Source of the DNA: Acanthaster planci
Lineage: Eukaryota > Echinodermata > Asteroidea > Valvatida > Acanthasteridae
Length of the DNA: 57,015 bases
Assembly: GCF_001949145.1 (NCBI RefSeq)
Contig: NW_019091781.1
Span: 41,342-98,356 of the forward strand
Reading direction: 5' to 3'
In this document: positions 42,742-52,841 of the stretch, piece after piece
Layout of the letters: every line of letters starts with the position of its first letter
How positions within the stretch are numbered: the stretch's first letter is position 1
The notes under the pieces: generated by a model
Told to the model about the DNA's origin: nothing
What the model saw: only the letters and a program-made list of their open reading frames with translations
The model's database searches: none
Made by a program: the position numbers and the translations under genes

Positions 42742-42835
42742 CTGATTTAATTTCTGCTCTCTCTCTGTTTTGTCCTTATTCCAACTATCAAGGAGAATGT
42801 CACTAAATTCCTTGCAGACTACATATCCATCGAAT
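42742..42835 (-). CDS. XPC: XPC/Rad4-type repair protein, penultimate exon
   Basis: A 94-bp exon in phase 2 in, phase 0 out. It encodes FDGYVVCKEFSDILLDSWNK followed by a charged helix (DKTEREQKLNQ). This is the end of the third beta-hairpin domain of XPC/Rad4, which inserts into damaged DNA, and it leads into the charged linker before the centrin-binding helix. The acceptor is TTTTCTTTTAG|A and the donor is CAG|GTACTT. The first codon is completed by the GT of the exon at 51,181, giving the expected His-Pro-Val-x-Asp-Gly. The intron to the next exon is 9.4 kb. Confidence 0.88.
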
Positions 42836-43440
42836 CTAAAAGAAAATAAAATAAGAATTGAAATTTACAGAGTGTGTGATACAAACTTTTAAACTCTAAC
42901 TTGTTAAGACCGTACGCCATTCCTCTAAGTGCTCCTACTTGTATCATTAAATGAAATTAAATAAATTTTCTTGGATTGTGTACTTCAAATAAGAAAGAAG
43001 TATTGAGAGTTGAGATGAAATGATTTCATTCAACACCAGTCAAAATGCTGCTGTATCGTACAGTTAGGCCAAAAGTGCCCCTAAAATCATATTCAAATAT
43101 TCAAACTTCCAAGAGATTTAAACATTGCTGTACAAAATTATCACAGAAACAGAAACAAATTATGCATGTTTGTGTGGTGGTCTACCTTGCTGAATTTCTG
43201 GACAGTCGGAGTTCTAATAATGTCCAGTCCTTGTTGGACAGCATGGAAAATTGCAACCCCTTTGCTACTGACGTCTAATCGGCAGGTTGTTCAAAGCTTA
43301 AGGATGCCCTCACTTGAATACCCACTTCTGATTGGTTGCTCGACAGCAGGTGGGCATTCTTTGCTACAGTATAAGTTTAGCGTGGGTATGCGATGGACTG
43401 CCAATTTTTTCACGCATCTTACATGTAATGTACACAGCTA

Positions 43441-43713
43441 ATGAGCAAACACAGCCAAAACATGGAAAACGAAGAGGACATTTTGCAAGAACTGTTCGCC
43501 GATAGCAACTCTGACATTTTGTCCTCCCATGCTAGCGATGCCAGTGGTATGGACAAAGGTGAAGACAATTTCTCGGCAGCAGCAAAGCCCAATTATCGGC
43601 GCGGGTGGAGCATTTATTGTGGTGATGAAAAGCTTTATTGTGGTGATGAAAAGTTTTATTGTGGTGATGAAAAGCTGCGAAGTTGTACCTCAGAGTTTTT
43701 TAGTTTTGGCTAA
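43441..43713 (+). CDS. Unknown acidic ORF, 90 codons, with three YCGDEKL repeats
   Basis: The frame starts MSKHSQNMENEEDILQELFA, is Ser/Asp/Glu-rich for 50 residues, and ends with three in-frame copies of Y-C-G-D-E-K-L/F. The copies come from a 21-bp tandem repeat at about 43,612-43,674. The acidic, serine-rich N-terminus resembles the start of some transposase proteins, but nothing diagnostic follows. It lies in the XPC intron between the exon at 42.8 kb and a DIRS element whose end it overlaps. Confidence 0.25.
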   Translation: MSKHSQNMENEEDILQELFADSNSDILSSHASDASGMDKGEDNFSAAAKPNYRRGWSIYCGDEKLYCGDEKFYCGDEKLRSCTSEFFSFG

Positions 43714-44239
43714 GAACCATTGAAGAGTCCGCACTGGGCACCATGGTTTGTCACCAGGAGTCCCAGTGTGTTTGGTAATGTCTGGTACAAAAATGTCAGG
43801 AGGAAGGAAAGAAACTGACTGATTCTTGGTGAGAAACCCAATCATTGGGTGAGACGAATACCATGAGGTTCCCATCGGATGTGGCTGAGATGGACAATAC
43901 CTTCAGTTCACTGCTACAGCGTGAGGTATTAACTGCCAGCAAGAATGCCAGTTTCACCGATAAGTTGATCAACGACACGTAACTGAGAGGCTCAAAAGGA
44001 GGACCAGCAAGCAGTTGGAGGACAGCTGACAAGTCCCATGAAGGAATTAGTCTCTTAGTTGGGGGATGCTCAAGAAACATCCCCCGAAGTAGATGTTTAA
44101 GAGCAGTATAGTCAGACACAGTTGAACCATCTGGGAAGCCATCGTGTATAGCCGCAATGGCTGACCGGTAGTTACGAATAGTTGAAACCTCAAGATCTGA
44201 TTTGAACAGGTGCATGAAGAAGTCAACTATAGAGGTCAC
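43690..44239 (-). pseudogene. Tyrosine recombinase of the DIRS element, truncated
   Basis: The N-terminal core-binding part reads FMHLFKSDLEVSTIRNYRSA, then FPDGSTVSDYTALKHLLRGM. The catalytic part begins with LAFLLAVNTSRCSSELKVLS, whose Arg in 'SRCSSEL' is the box I arginine. A frameshift near 43,840 leads to DIFVPDITKHTGTPGDKPWC in another frame, ending at 43,690. The H-x-x-R and Tyr segments are absent, so it cannot recombine. Confidence 0.8.
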
Positions 44240-44459
44240 AGAAACTTCGGTTGGAGAAAAACTTTGCTCTGAACATCATGAAGTAAAATGTCATAATCTG
44301 AGGTCATAGATGCTGCGAGTAGACTGGCGTCAACTCTTCAAGGCCATTTAGGTAGCTTCATCAGAAAGTCCTGCTGATCTGAAGGACTGTTTGACAATAG
44401 CCAACAGGTCAGGTGTAGTGATGTCAGATGAGGGTGAAGCACGCCTGACTTCGGCTGAT

Positions 44460-44900
44460 TTAACCGATCCGGTCTGTCGGGAAGATCATCAGTACCCGGA
44501 CAAGAAGTCTGGTCAGACAAGGGAAAGCGTAGGCCGACATCCCTTCCCACTTGATTTGAAGAGTGTTTGTTGCCCAGGCTTGCAGGTGGTAAAATCTGGT
44601 GCAGAACACTTGCAGTTGGGCATTCTCCGCCGAGGCGAAAAGATCGATGTTCGGTTTTTCTACTTCAGCGAAGATCTGTTCGACCACACTGGTGTGCAAA
44701 GTCCACTCTGTGGGACGTACCTCTCCCCAAAAGATAGCATCTGCTATGGAGTTGTCGACACCAGGAATATGAGTCGCCTGGAGGTGGATGCCATAATCCT
44801 GGGCCCAAAGGAATATCTGTCTCGTTAGGAGGCACAGGCGGGGAGAATGTGTGCCTCCCTGGTGGTTGATGTATGACACCACTGTGGAGTTGTCCCAGTG
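44460..44900 (-). pseudogene. RNase H and connecting domain of the DIRS element
   Basis: MVSYINHQGGTHSPRLCLLT and THIPGVDNSIADAIFWGEV are typical of DIRS RNase H ('VSYIN-QGGT', 'H-I-P-G-x-x-N-x-x-AD'). FASAENAQLQVFCTRF and ANTLQIKWEGMSAYAFPC follow, the conserved region between RNase H and the recombinase. One frame is open across the whole stretch. The overlapping plus-strand frame 44,391-44,828 is a shadow. Confidence 0.82.
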
Positions 44901-44919
44901 GACGAGGACTCTTTTGCCT

Positions 44920-45560
44920 GTAATGTTTGGGCGGAAAGCTTTCAGTGCATTGAATATGGCCTGAAGTTCCAGTATATTGATTCAACTTCTCGTGGTTGAT
45001 GATGAAGCCCAGCCGATTTGTGATGTCACAAGTAAGGTCGGTAGAAACCTCTGCTTCGTTGAACAATCTGCTGAAGATCAGCCAGTCGTCCATGTACTGC
45101 ATGACGTGCCGCTTTTGAAGGTGAGCGGCAATGATCTTTGCAACCCTCGAGAACACTCGTGGTGAAGTGAAGAGGCCCAAGGGGAGAGCTGTGAATCCGA
45201 AGAGGTACGTGTTGTATAGGAAGCATTGGTATTCGTAGCTTCGTGGGTGAATCGGAATGTGGAGGTAGGCATCTATCAAGTCTATGGAAGAGGCCCAGCA
45301 TGGAACCTGTAGAAATTGGGTGACTGTCTGAAGGGTCTCCATGCGGAATTTCTTCAGGCGGACAAAGCGGTTCAGAGGTTTGAGGTTGATAATAGATCAC
45401 CAGCTGTTGAGTTCTTTCTTTGGAGTGAGGAAGAATGTTAAGATGAAGCCCTTGTTTGGTTGAGATTTGGGAACCAGGTGGATAGCATGTTTCCGAAGGA
45501 GAGAGTCTATCTCAGACTCTAGTTGCCTGTTGTTTGTTTTTGCCAGTAGGAACTGAAGTC
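44920..45560 (-). pseudogene. Reverse transcriptase of the DIRS element
   Basis: The frame to 45,397 ends with LESEIDSLLRKHAIHLVPKS and GFILTFFLTPKKE. The next, in another frame from 45,342, has CWASSIDLIDAYLHIPIHPR (first Asp), FTALPLGLFTSPRVFSRV, and MQYMDDWLIFS, an intact Y-M-D-D-W motif typical of DIRS. The frame degrades after about 44,990. RT would make cDNA that circularises for recombinase insertion. Confidence 0.88.
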
Positions 45561-45734
45561 CGACGGAAGATAGGTGCAGATGGAGGGGTGCTCGTGAATT
45601 CGAGGGCGTATCTGTAACGAATGGTCGCCTAGTTGTCCGATGTGACTTTCTCCCAAGACCCTGCGAAGAGTTGAAGTCGCCCACCGAAGGGTCTGAGACC
45701 GGCAGGCGGAGGCAAATCTGAATCATCATATGAA

Positions 45735-45885
45735 GATCGGATCGCTGATGAATGCAGGTTTGGATGTGGATGCGAATCCAGATGTGGATGCTGTCCGGAT
45801 GTGGATGCGGATCCGGATGTAGATCCGGATGCGGAACCGGACGCGGATGTGAATGCAGATCAGGATGCGCATGTGCATGCAAATT
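45735..45885. repeat. Imperfect hexamer array (GGATGT/GGATGC/GGATCC)
   Basis: About 25 six-base units on the plus strand, read on the minus strand as His-Pro-Asp-Leu-type repeats upstream of the DIRS RT frame. Probably a microsatellite at the element edge rather than a protein domain. Confidence 0.8.
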
Positions 45886-46214
45886 GAATCAGACGCAAAG
45901 GAAATGCATATTTAGCAACTGTTTGGGCTAGGTTGAAAGCAGAAGACTGACTAGTTTGGTTTAAAGAATGTTTCAAATGTTGTTGCTTTTTATTCCAGTG
46001 GACTAGAAATCCCAATTTCCCATCCCCCATTTCAATGATGTGACAGAAACGAGCCAGCATGGTGCAGTTTCTCCCAACATTGAAATGCGGGGGAGGGGGG
46101 GATTAGGCATTCTGTCCAGGAATGGCAATTTTTGCTGTAGATCCTCAATGTAGATCAATGTTGACCTCTTCTATCATTTAAGACATGAACAGTTAATTTC
46201 TTTTTTTCTGGCTA

Positions 46215-47290
46215 GTGCCAATTAATATAGAGAATATTTGTTTTGTGAAATTTGGTTGTGAAAACTCTTGTAAGCCGAGAGTTTGTCATGTCTCATTCAA
46301 CGAACATGTTGATACTAGGCCCCCAGTGGTAAGACAAGTCCAAGTTCGGCAAACTGGAATTGACCAGGTCGACATCTGTTTGGACTGGTCAGAAGTAAAT
46401 CAAAATATGCACGACTTGTTATCGCACCTAAAGTGCTTCGAATCGGAAACTGCATCAGCAAATAGGACTAATGTGACAGACCGCAAATCTCAATCACGTA
46501 CACCTAAACAGCGTTATGGTGATTCATCAAGCCGAATGAATCCCTGCACTTTCTCATCAAAACTCAGCTTCTCACCTCCCCAAGAACCGCTAACAAATTG
46601 CAGCCCCTCACCAGTTAGGGCAGTGCCTTACAATAGTCCACTGCCTCAAGTATCCCCTCTAGACAACTGTGCTTCAAGTGCAGTCAAACAGGGCACTTTG
46701 CAAGGGAATGCCCTAATGGTGCGCCACAGTCTTCTTCCACCAATGTCAGTCCTACACGTGGATCTCCATCTCCTCTTCGGAGAAGCCCATCAATACCTTT
46801 AAACAACTACAGACTGGTTGTTTTGGCCATCAATCGGTCCATCAAAGGTTCATAACAGTGGCCAACCACAATATCACTATTGAATTTCTCAAAAACACCT
46901 CAAGGACGGGTTGAATGAAATTAATTTTTTCACTAATTCAGGTGTAAGCTTGGTTATTCCTATCCAAGTACAAGGGATTTGCACGATGGCCATGGTCGAT
47001 ATACATGTACCTGCACAAATTTCCCTTATAAACCAGAGTTTGTGGGAAAAAATTAAACACCCTCCTAAACTTACTGAGCAAGTGTTGCTCTGAGGAGCAG
47101 AGAAAGGCACCAAATAAGAATTCCTCACTTGAAATTAACAATTGGCGACCAGTCTCATAATTTGGATTGTTTCTTGGCATCCATAGATGACACATGCATA
47201 ATTGGGTTAGATTTTCTTACAGCCCATGGAGGAATAATAAACTTAACTGATGACTCTGTAACATTGAGAGGCAAGCCAATCCGGCCAATA
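46215..47290 (+). pseudogene. Gag-like and protease region (gypsy 4)
   Basis: The frame 46,215-46,802 encodes a Ser/Pro-rich protein of 195 codons. It carries VRQTGIDQVDICLDWSEVNQ and SSKLSFSPPQEPLTNCSPSP and has no zinc knuckle. The protease follows in other frames: IPIQVQGICTMAMVDIHVPA at 46,955-47,015, where the Asp of 'AMVD' is the catalytic candidate but D-T-G is not preserved, and IIGLDFLTAHGG-like text near 47,200-47,240. The gag assignment rests on position only. Confidence 0.5.
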
Positions 47291-48430
47291 TGAGACAAAA
47301 TGGGAAGGAGCGGTACTCCGTACAAAATATTGTACTTAGAAAAATCATGGTACCCCCGAACATTGTTGTTAGAACGGCTGAACTCTATGACCATAAAGGA
47401 CTCCTCATTCTGTACATAGCAGTTTCACCAAAAACTGTAGATCTAAGTGTCACAAAAGTGCCAATTTTGATGCAAAACGACAGCGACCCATATGTACACC
47501 TAAAGAGGGGGCACAATGAAGGAAGAGCAGAGGAAGTGCATTCAGTTATTGTAAATAAGCAAACGGGCCTACTGTAAAAGAACCAAGTCTTAAGTAGATC
47601 TGAGATGTCACCTCCTCAAATGGACATGGAGATCTGCGGGTGTTAGACTCCGTGTGAAATTCAGATTAGGCAGATCAACAGACTCCCTACACATATTGTT
47701 GATCTTTGGAAAAGATCTTGTGCACATCTGTCCACAGAGCAAGCAAGTGCTTTAGCCTGTACACTAGCAAAGTATGCTGATGTTTTTTCAAAAGATGATA
47801 TGGACCTCGGGAAATATTCAGACATTAAGCATCCCATTCACACTAATGATTCGCCTCCCATCAAACAGAAAATGAGGAGGACACCGTTAGGATTTGAAAG
47901 AGAGGAAAACACACATTTAGATACACTCTTGGAAGCTGGGGTGATAACACCATCTAATTCAGAATGGGCGTCCCCTCCAGTCTTAGTGAGAAAGAAAGAT
48001 GGCAAAGTTCATCATTGCAAAGATTACAGAGTGCTAAACTAGGTAACAGTCAAAGACGCCTTTCCATTAACAAACATCGATAAATGTTTACATGTAGATA
48101 TCTTACAAGGAACCGAGTTTTTCAGTATGCCCGAAATGTGCAAAGGATATTATCAAACTGAATTAGAAGAAGAGGATGGACATAAGACTGCCTTTACAAC
48201 CAAGTACAGCCTGTGTGAATACCAATGGATGCCCTTTGGGTTATGCAATACCCCCGCCACATTCCAGCGAGCCATGACCCTGATCTCAGAGGGCTTACAT
48301 GTACATGTAGTAGTACAGAGTTTCTAGCGAATCTTGACGATATCATTATTTTAGGACAAAACTTTGAGGACTCAGTGGGAAACCTTATCAAAGTACTTCA
48401 AAGATTCCGGGGGCATAAAGCACCAAGTCA
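47290..48430 (+). pseudogene. Reverse transcriptase 5' part (gypsy 4)
   Basis: A pre-RT region (KIMVPPNIVVRTAELYDHKG, 47,290-47,577) precedes DLGKYSDIKHPIHTNDSPPI. The RT fingers/palm follow: ASPPVLVRKKDGKVHHCKDY (47,965-48,025), FQ-type YQWMPFGLCNTPATFQRAM (48,222-48,278) and, after a frameshift, FLANLDDIIILGQNFEDS, where NLDD stands for the usual YLDD. A TAG at 48,040 and the frameshift near 48,320 inactivate it. The domain is cut by the insertion at 48,423. Confidence 0.88.
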
Positions 48431-49300
48431 AAATAGAAATGGTTCATGAAGTGGGAAACGATACATAAACGATAAGCTCCTTACCCGCTTCAGAGTAAAG
48501 CGGGCAATGATAGGGAGTCACTAGCTAAATGCTTGTGGTTTGATGAACACCACTTCTGGGTGATGTTTTCTAACAATAGAGAGCCTTAAGGATTACACTC
48601 CATTGTGGCTGGTGGTTGAGTCATTAGAGCTGTTTATCAACAGCTGGGACCCCAGCCCATTGATATGTCAACGATTTGGGGTTGGGGTTGGGGATGGGTT
48701 TATACTACCGTTTACATGGATAAGGATTTTTTTCCTTCAGTTTGCCACGCTACCCTTACCAACATTAGTTGACTTTTCTTATTTCACTTTTTAGATTGAT
48801 TTTGAAGGCCTGTGATTGTTGCATCTATAATGTTCTCCATTTAGTTTATTGTTCTATTCCAATCATTGACAAATCTGTGATGTGGAAATCACTGTCTGAC
48901 AGTGCTAGAGTTTGGGAAAGAAAACTACAGATCTTAATTCAGTGACACGAGACTTAGTGAGGCACATAGGCCTGTTGACTCTGATGGAGTTAGTATTTTG
49001 TTAAGAGATTAATTGCTTCCCCTTCTGAATAAGCTGTGCTAAGCCTGTGGATGAACTGGCCCAATTTACACAACAAAGCCGGTGCACAATAGCCATTCAT
49101 GGTAAGCTGGGAGTCAGGGCTTTTGTACCAACGTGGGGGAAATGGTGGTATGCATCAAAGAGGTTGCTGCATAGCCAACTCCTTTTCGGGAAACGCTCTC
49201 TTGCAATCATTGCCCACTTGCAGTTGAATCGGGCAATGGTTTGAAAGGGGATTAAGGGCAATCATTTCCCGCTTGGTGAACCGTTTCTATTTTGACTTGG
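48423..49300. mobile_element. Non-autonomous DNA transposon with long terminal inverted repeats
   Basis: This 878-bp unit splits the gypsy-4 RT domain. Its ends are inverted copies: CCAAGTCAAAATAGAAATGG... at the left, and at the right the complement of CCAAGTCAAAATAGAAACGG.... Similarity extends inward for about 110 bp with gaps, including the GCGGGCAATGAT words. RT coding text stops at 48,42x and resumes at about 49,300 (NLKLTAKKCNLFQREVLFL), so the insertion is younger than the gypsy copy. No ORF and no clear target duplication were seen (GCACC/GCGCC flanks at best). The superfamily is undetermined. Confidence 0.8.
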
Positions 49301-50928
49301 CGCCTAATCTAAAACTGACAGCGAAGAAATGCAACCTTTTTCAACGGGAGGTATTGTTCTTAAAAAAAGCTAGTAAGCAAACAAGGAATCACACCCAACC
49401 AAGGGAGCGTGTCTGTCATTCAGAATTGGCCCACACCAACATCAAAAAAGGAAATGCAGAAATTCCTTGGCCTCTTAAATTACCACCGGTCACATATCAG
49501 GCACTTGGCGGTGTTGGTGCAGCCCCTGTATGAACCGACTCAGAAGCACACGGTATTTAATTGGAAAGAGGAACATCAGCTAACTTTTAATCAATTAAAA
49601 CCAGCCCTTACCTCAGCTCCTATTCTCTCATTTCCTAGAAACAACAAGGGAATTTTTCTCCTAGATACAGATGATCGAGTCAATATGACATGGTTGTCCT
49701 ACACAGGAAAGGACTTTAAGCATACAAACGCTGACACACTTTCACAAATACCAACCGATTTTCCTTTCTGTTACTGTTATACAGCAGGCTGTAACATCAA
49801 CGATCTTCCATGTGGTGGTTGCACATCTTGCCTCCGTGTGCAATGCCAATGGGAACAGTTTGAGAACGATGTGGATGATGTGCTCCCCCTTGCAGTCCAC
49901 CAAATAAGTACATGTAGAGTAAATATGAGTTGTCCCACCACCAAAGTGAAAAATGGGAAGTCTCAAACTGACGACCGGCACCTGTCGGACGTCGAAGAAA
50001 CTTCACTGTTCACCAAACACACCTCTACTCAATTAGGATTGGCCCAGATGGAAGATGACGACCTGAAATATCCGCTGCAGTGGATTGAAACCTCTTATGT
50101 CCCTGAACAGAATGAACTCCAACTCTGGTCTCCCGCTGTTAAATACCTATGGTGCAACTTACCATTTTTATATGTAGAAAATGGAATTCTCTACAAGTGG
50201 GAAGAAGAACTCTACCCCAGGTTACTCTTTGTTGTTCCTTCTAAACTCAAGCGGGAAGTCATGAGTCTTTGCCATGAAACTAAACTAGTGGGACACCCCG
50301 GAATAAATAAAACTTTACTGAAGGTTAGACAATCCGCTTTCTTGTATGGTATGGCAGGAGATGTTTCACTCTTCGTCAAATCATGTAGGGAGTGCAACAT
50401 GTACAAAACACCATCTAAAAAAGCGAGGGCTGAAATGCGCCTATACCATGCAGCAGCACCACTTGAACACATACATCCAGATATTCTAGGCCCGCGTACC
50501 CCTCGGAGACAGGTAATAAGTACATCCTTATACTTGCATGCAAGTTCACAAAAGGGAATGAATCATATCCCCTCCCAGATCAAGAAGCAGAAAGAGTACC
50601 AAGAGCTGCTGTTTACAATTTCATTTCGCTGTTTGGGTGTCCCCTTCAGATTCACACGGATAAAGGCTCCAATTTTACAAGTTCTCTATTCCAACCATTG
50701 TGTGGCCTGTTAGATATAGCTAGGACATGTACAAAACCGTATCATCCTAGTTCAAATGGTCAAGTGGAATGGTATAATCGCACTATATTACAGATAATGA
50801 AGTGTTATCTGAAAGGAGATAACAAAAGATGGGATGAAGACCTTCCCATCATTACTGGTGTTATTCGTGCCCTACCTAATCACACCACAGGTCTCACTCC
50901 TAACCTGATGATGCTGGGAAGGGTTTAG
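49301..50928 (+). pseudogene. RT end, shortened RNase H and integrase (gypsy 4)
   Basis: RT resumes with NLKLTAKKCNLFQREVLFL. Then come KEMQKFLGLLNYHRSHIRHL and FNQLKPALTSAPILSFPRNN. RNase H starts at IFLLDTDDRVNM and jumps within ten residues to YTGKDFKHTNADTLSQIPTD, so most of RNase H is deleted in frame. The integrase zinc module (HETKLVGHPGINKTLL, CRECNMYK) follows at 50,270-50,410. The core Asp region is near 50,480 (HIHPDILG). A frameshift near 50,640 leads to the catalytic Glu part (KPYHPSSNGQVEWYNRTILQ), and the frame ends at LMMLGRV* (50,928). Confidence 0.88.
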
Positions 50929-51180
50929 ATATAACATCTAGACATTATAAATCACAAGATTTAAACTGACACTGATTTGCAAAGAAGTTTTACTTCATTT
51001 AAATTCTCAGGTGCCAAAATAAAAAAGTTAACCTGACATTCGATTCTACATGGCCAACTTGCAAATAAGGTCAATTAAAAGGTATTTCCACTTAAATATC
51101 AGGTTATTTCATTCTGATATGCTGTACTGCTATATTTTTAGTGCATGTCATATTTTAGTAAACAAATCTGTGTTACTTAC

Positions 51181-51274
51181 ACTGGGTGACAAAAGCCGCC
51201 GTGGAAATCCCATCCAACCATAGCAGGAGCACAGTCTACACCAATATTTTGAGCAATCCGATGTAATCCAGGAA
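51181..51274 (-). CDS. XPC: XPC/Rad4-type repair protein, BHD3 exon
   Basis: A 94-bp exon encoding PGLHRIAQNIGVDCAPAMVG, then WDFHGGFCHP and the first two bases of a Val codon. It matches the XPC/Rad4 beta-hairpin domain 3 pattern ('R-x-A-x-x-x-x-I-D-C-A-x-A-x-x-G-F-x-F-H-G-G...H-P'), which contacts the strand opposite the lesion. The acceptor is a clear pyrimidine tract ending TTCAACAG and the donor is CCCAGT|GTAAGT. Phase 2 fits the exon at 42,835. The 8.3-kb intron between them holds the DIRS and gypsy-4 elements. The preceding exon was not found to the right. Confidence 0.88.
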
Positions 51275-51729
51275 CTGTTGAATAAGAGCAGGAAATGAAA
51301 AATTCATTACCCCAAACCACGCACTGTTTAAATTTGACTTTGACAGTATCAGAAAGGAACTATTCCTTATGTTGTTAATGTTGAAAGGAAAACCTTGATA
51401 TCTTGCATACAAGCATGTACTGTTCATGGTAGAAACCTTAAAATGTTTGTGCATATTATATGCACATATATCTATGTTTAACAATTTCCTTCTTTAAGGG
51501 TCTATAGAGTACTTGGTTTTCAAAGTGGCATCATTCCAGGAGAAACCTTGATGTTATATATTTACATCAGTACCAGAATTTACTGGAAATTTGGATATTT
51601 ATTCTTATGTTGCCCTTGGTGGGTACGAATGGATCATGACTAGTATGTAAGTTTTCTCAAAAAGGTTTTGTGCAATGAGCATAATTGAGGTTTGCAACTT
51701 AAACATCGCAATTTGAAAAGAAAACTAAA
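51275..51729. other. XPC intron upstream of the BHD3 exon; nothing recognised
   Basis: AT-rich, no motif-bearing frame. The minus-strand frame 51,236-51,484 overlaps the real exon in another phase and is a shadow. Confidence 0.4.
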
Positions 51730-52841
51730 GTTATTTGAGCCTCATGTCACGTGACCTCTGATGATGTCATTATGACGATTTTGTTCTGGGACCCTCTTTA
51801 TGTTGAGGACTAAAAGTGTGCACAAATATGGAATCAGTTGGATTGACCAGTCTAACAGATTACATATTTGAGTCCCAAGATCTGGCTGTTGAAAAACGTG
51901 TACAGAACCTAAGGGAAAATATTAAATATTCAAAAATCAATTTAAACAAATCAAATGATGATGTCATCATGACATCATAAATTCTGCACTTTTTGTATAA
52001 GGGTATTTGTTGGCTGTAACTTTGATGACAGTTGAAGGCAAGTTACTAAAATGGTGCCTCAAAAACGTCTACAAAGTCAATGGGTTGAAATAAATATTAA
52101 CATATTCAATACACAATTACTTGATGACATCATCATGATGTCGTTGTTTTATGCACATCTTTGCACTAAGGTGCTTCACTGATGGAACTTGATGAAGATC
52201 CAAGATCAAAGTTGATGGTGGAAGAAATGTGCACAAAACGAATGGGTTTTTGGTCAGAAGAAGAGAAAGAAGAAGACTAGAGGTTTTGTCTGTCTTTAGG
52301 ACAGAGCAAAGGGCTCTTTCACATTTTCTTTTTTTCTTCGGAAAAGAACATTCCTCTGTCTGGGATACTATCATATTTGGATTTCTCACTTCTTAGTCAA
52401 ACATCTATCCAAGAGTTCCCAAAGTTTCTAAAAACATTTTTGGTGACCTCGTTATGATGAAATATTTGAACCCTTACGGACATTAGGAGATCTAACAAAT
52501 TACAGTTTGCACACTTTACACCATGTCACCTTGCTTTTAACACTTCCCATTCTGCTATCTATAAAATTTCAGCCCAATTGGACATGTAGTTCACAAGATA
52601 TAGGGCTGTAAAGAATGTAGCTTTGATGTCATGTGACTAGTCACATGATGAAGTCCTTACGTACCTCATCAGGTCAATGTTTGTCTTAAAATCTTCCCTT
52701 TCAAGATATCTGCGAGGTTTGAAACCAATCGGACCAGTACTTCACGGGATATAGTTCTTTAAAGAGCCTTTAATGTCACGTTACTTGGCACATGATGGCG
52801 TCATCAACACCTCAGGTGTTGATGACGGAGATAGAATTGAC
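51730..52841. repeat. Palindrome-rich repeat family, second cluster
   Basis: Same family as 36.5-41.2 kb, with GTCACGTGACCTC at about 51,748, TGACATCATCATGA-type words near 51,960 and 52,123, and GATATAGGGCTGTAAAG near 52,596. A near-perfect 25-bp palindrome with ATCAACACC/GGTGTTGAT arms lies at 52,801-52,825, just before the LTR-like unit. Confidence 0.75.

Larger units (their letters stand above)
43690..45640 (-). mobile_element. DIRS-type retrotransposon (RT-RNase H-tyrosine recombinase)
   Basis: Minus-strand order is RT (45.5-44.95 kb), RNase H (44.88-44.5 kb), then tyrosine recombinase (44.24-43.69 kb). This combination, with a recombinase instead of an integrase, defines DIRS-like elements. 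All parts are broken and the 3' end of the recombinase is missing. Inverted terminal repeats and the internal complementary region were not found. It lies inside the XPC intron. Confidence 0.85.
46215..50928 (+). mobile_element. Ty3/gypsy retrotransposon 4, interrupted by another transposon
   Basis: The plus-strand order is gag-like, protease, RT, insertion, rest of RT, a shortened RNase H, integrase. LTRs were not seen. The frame is broken many times upstream of 49,400, but one long frame (49,409-50,713) survives, so decay is uneven. It lies within the XPC intron, opposite in strand to XPC. Confidence 0.88.

Noticed and set aside
44391-44828. Plus-strand 145-codon frame
   Set aside because: It is the reverse of the DIRS RNase H coding region, which has clear family motifs on the minus strand.
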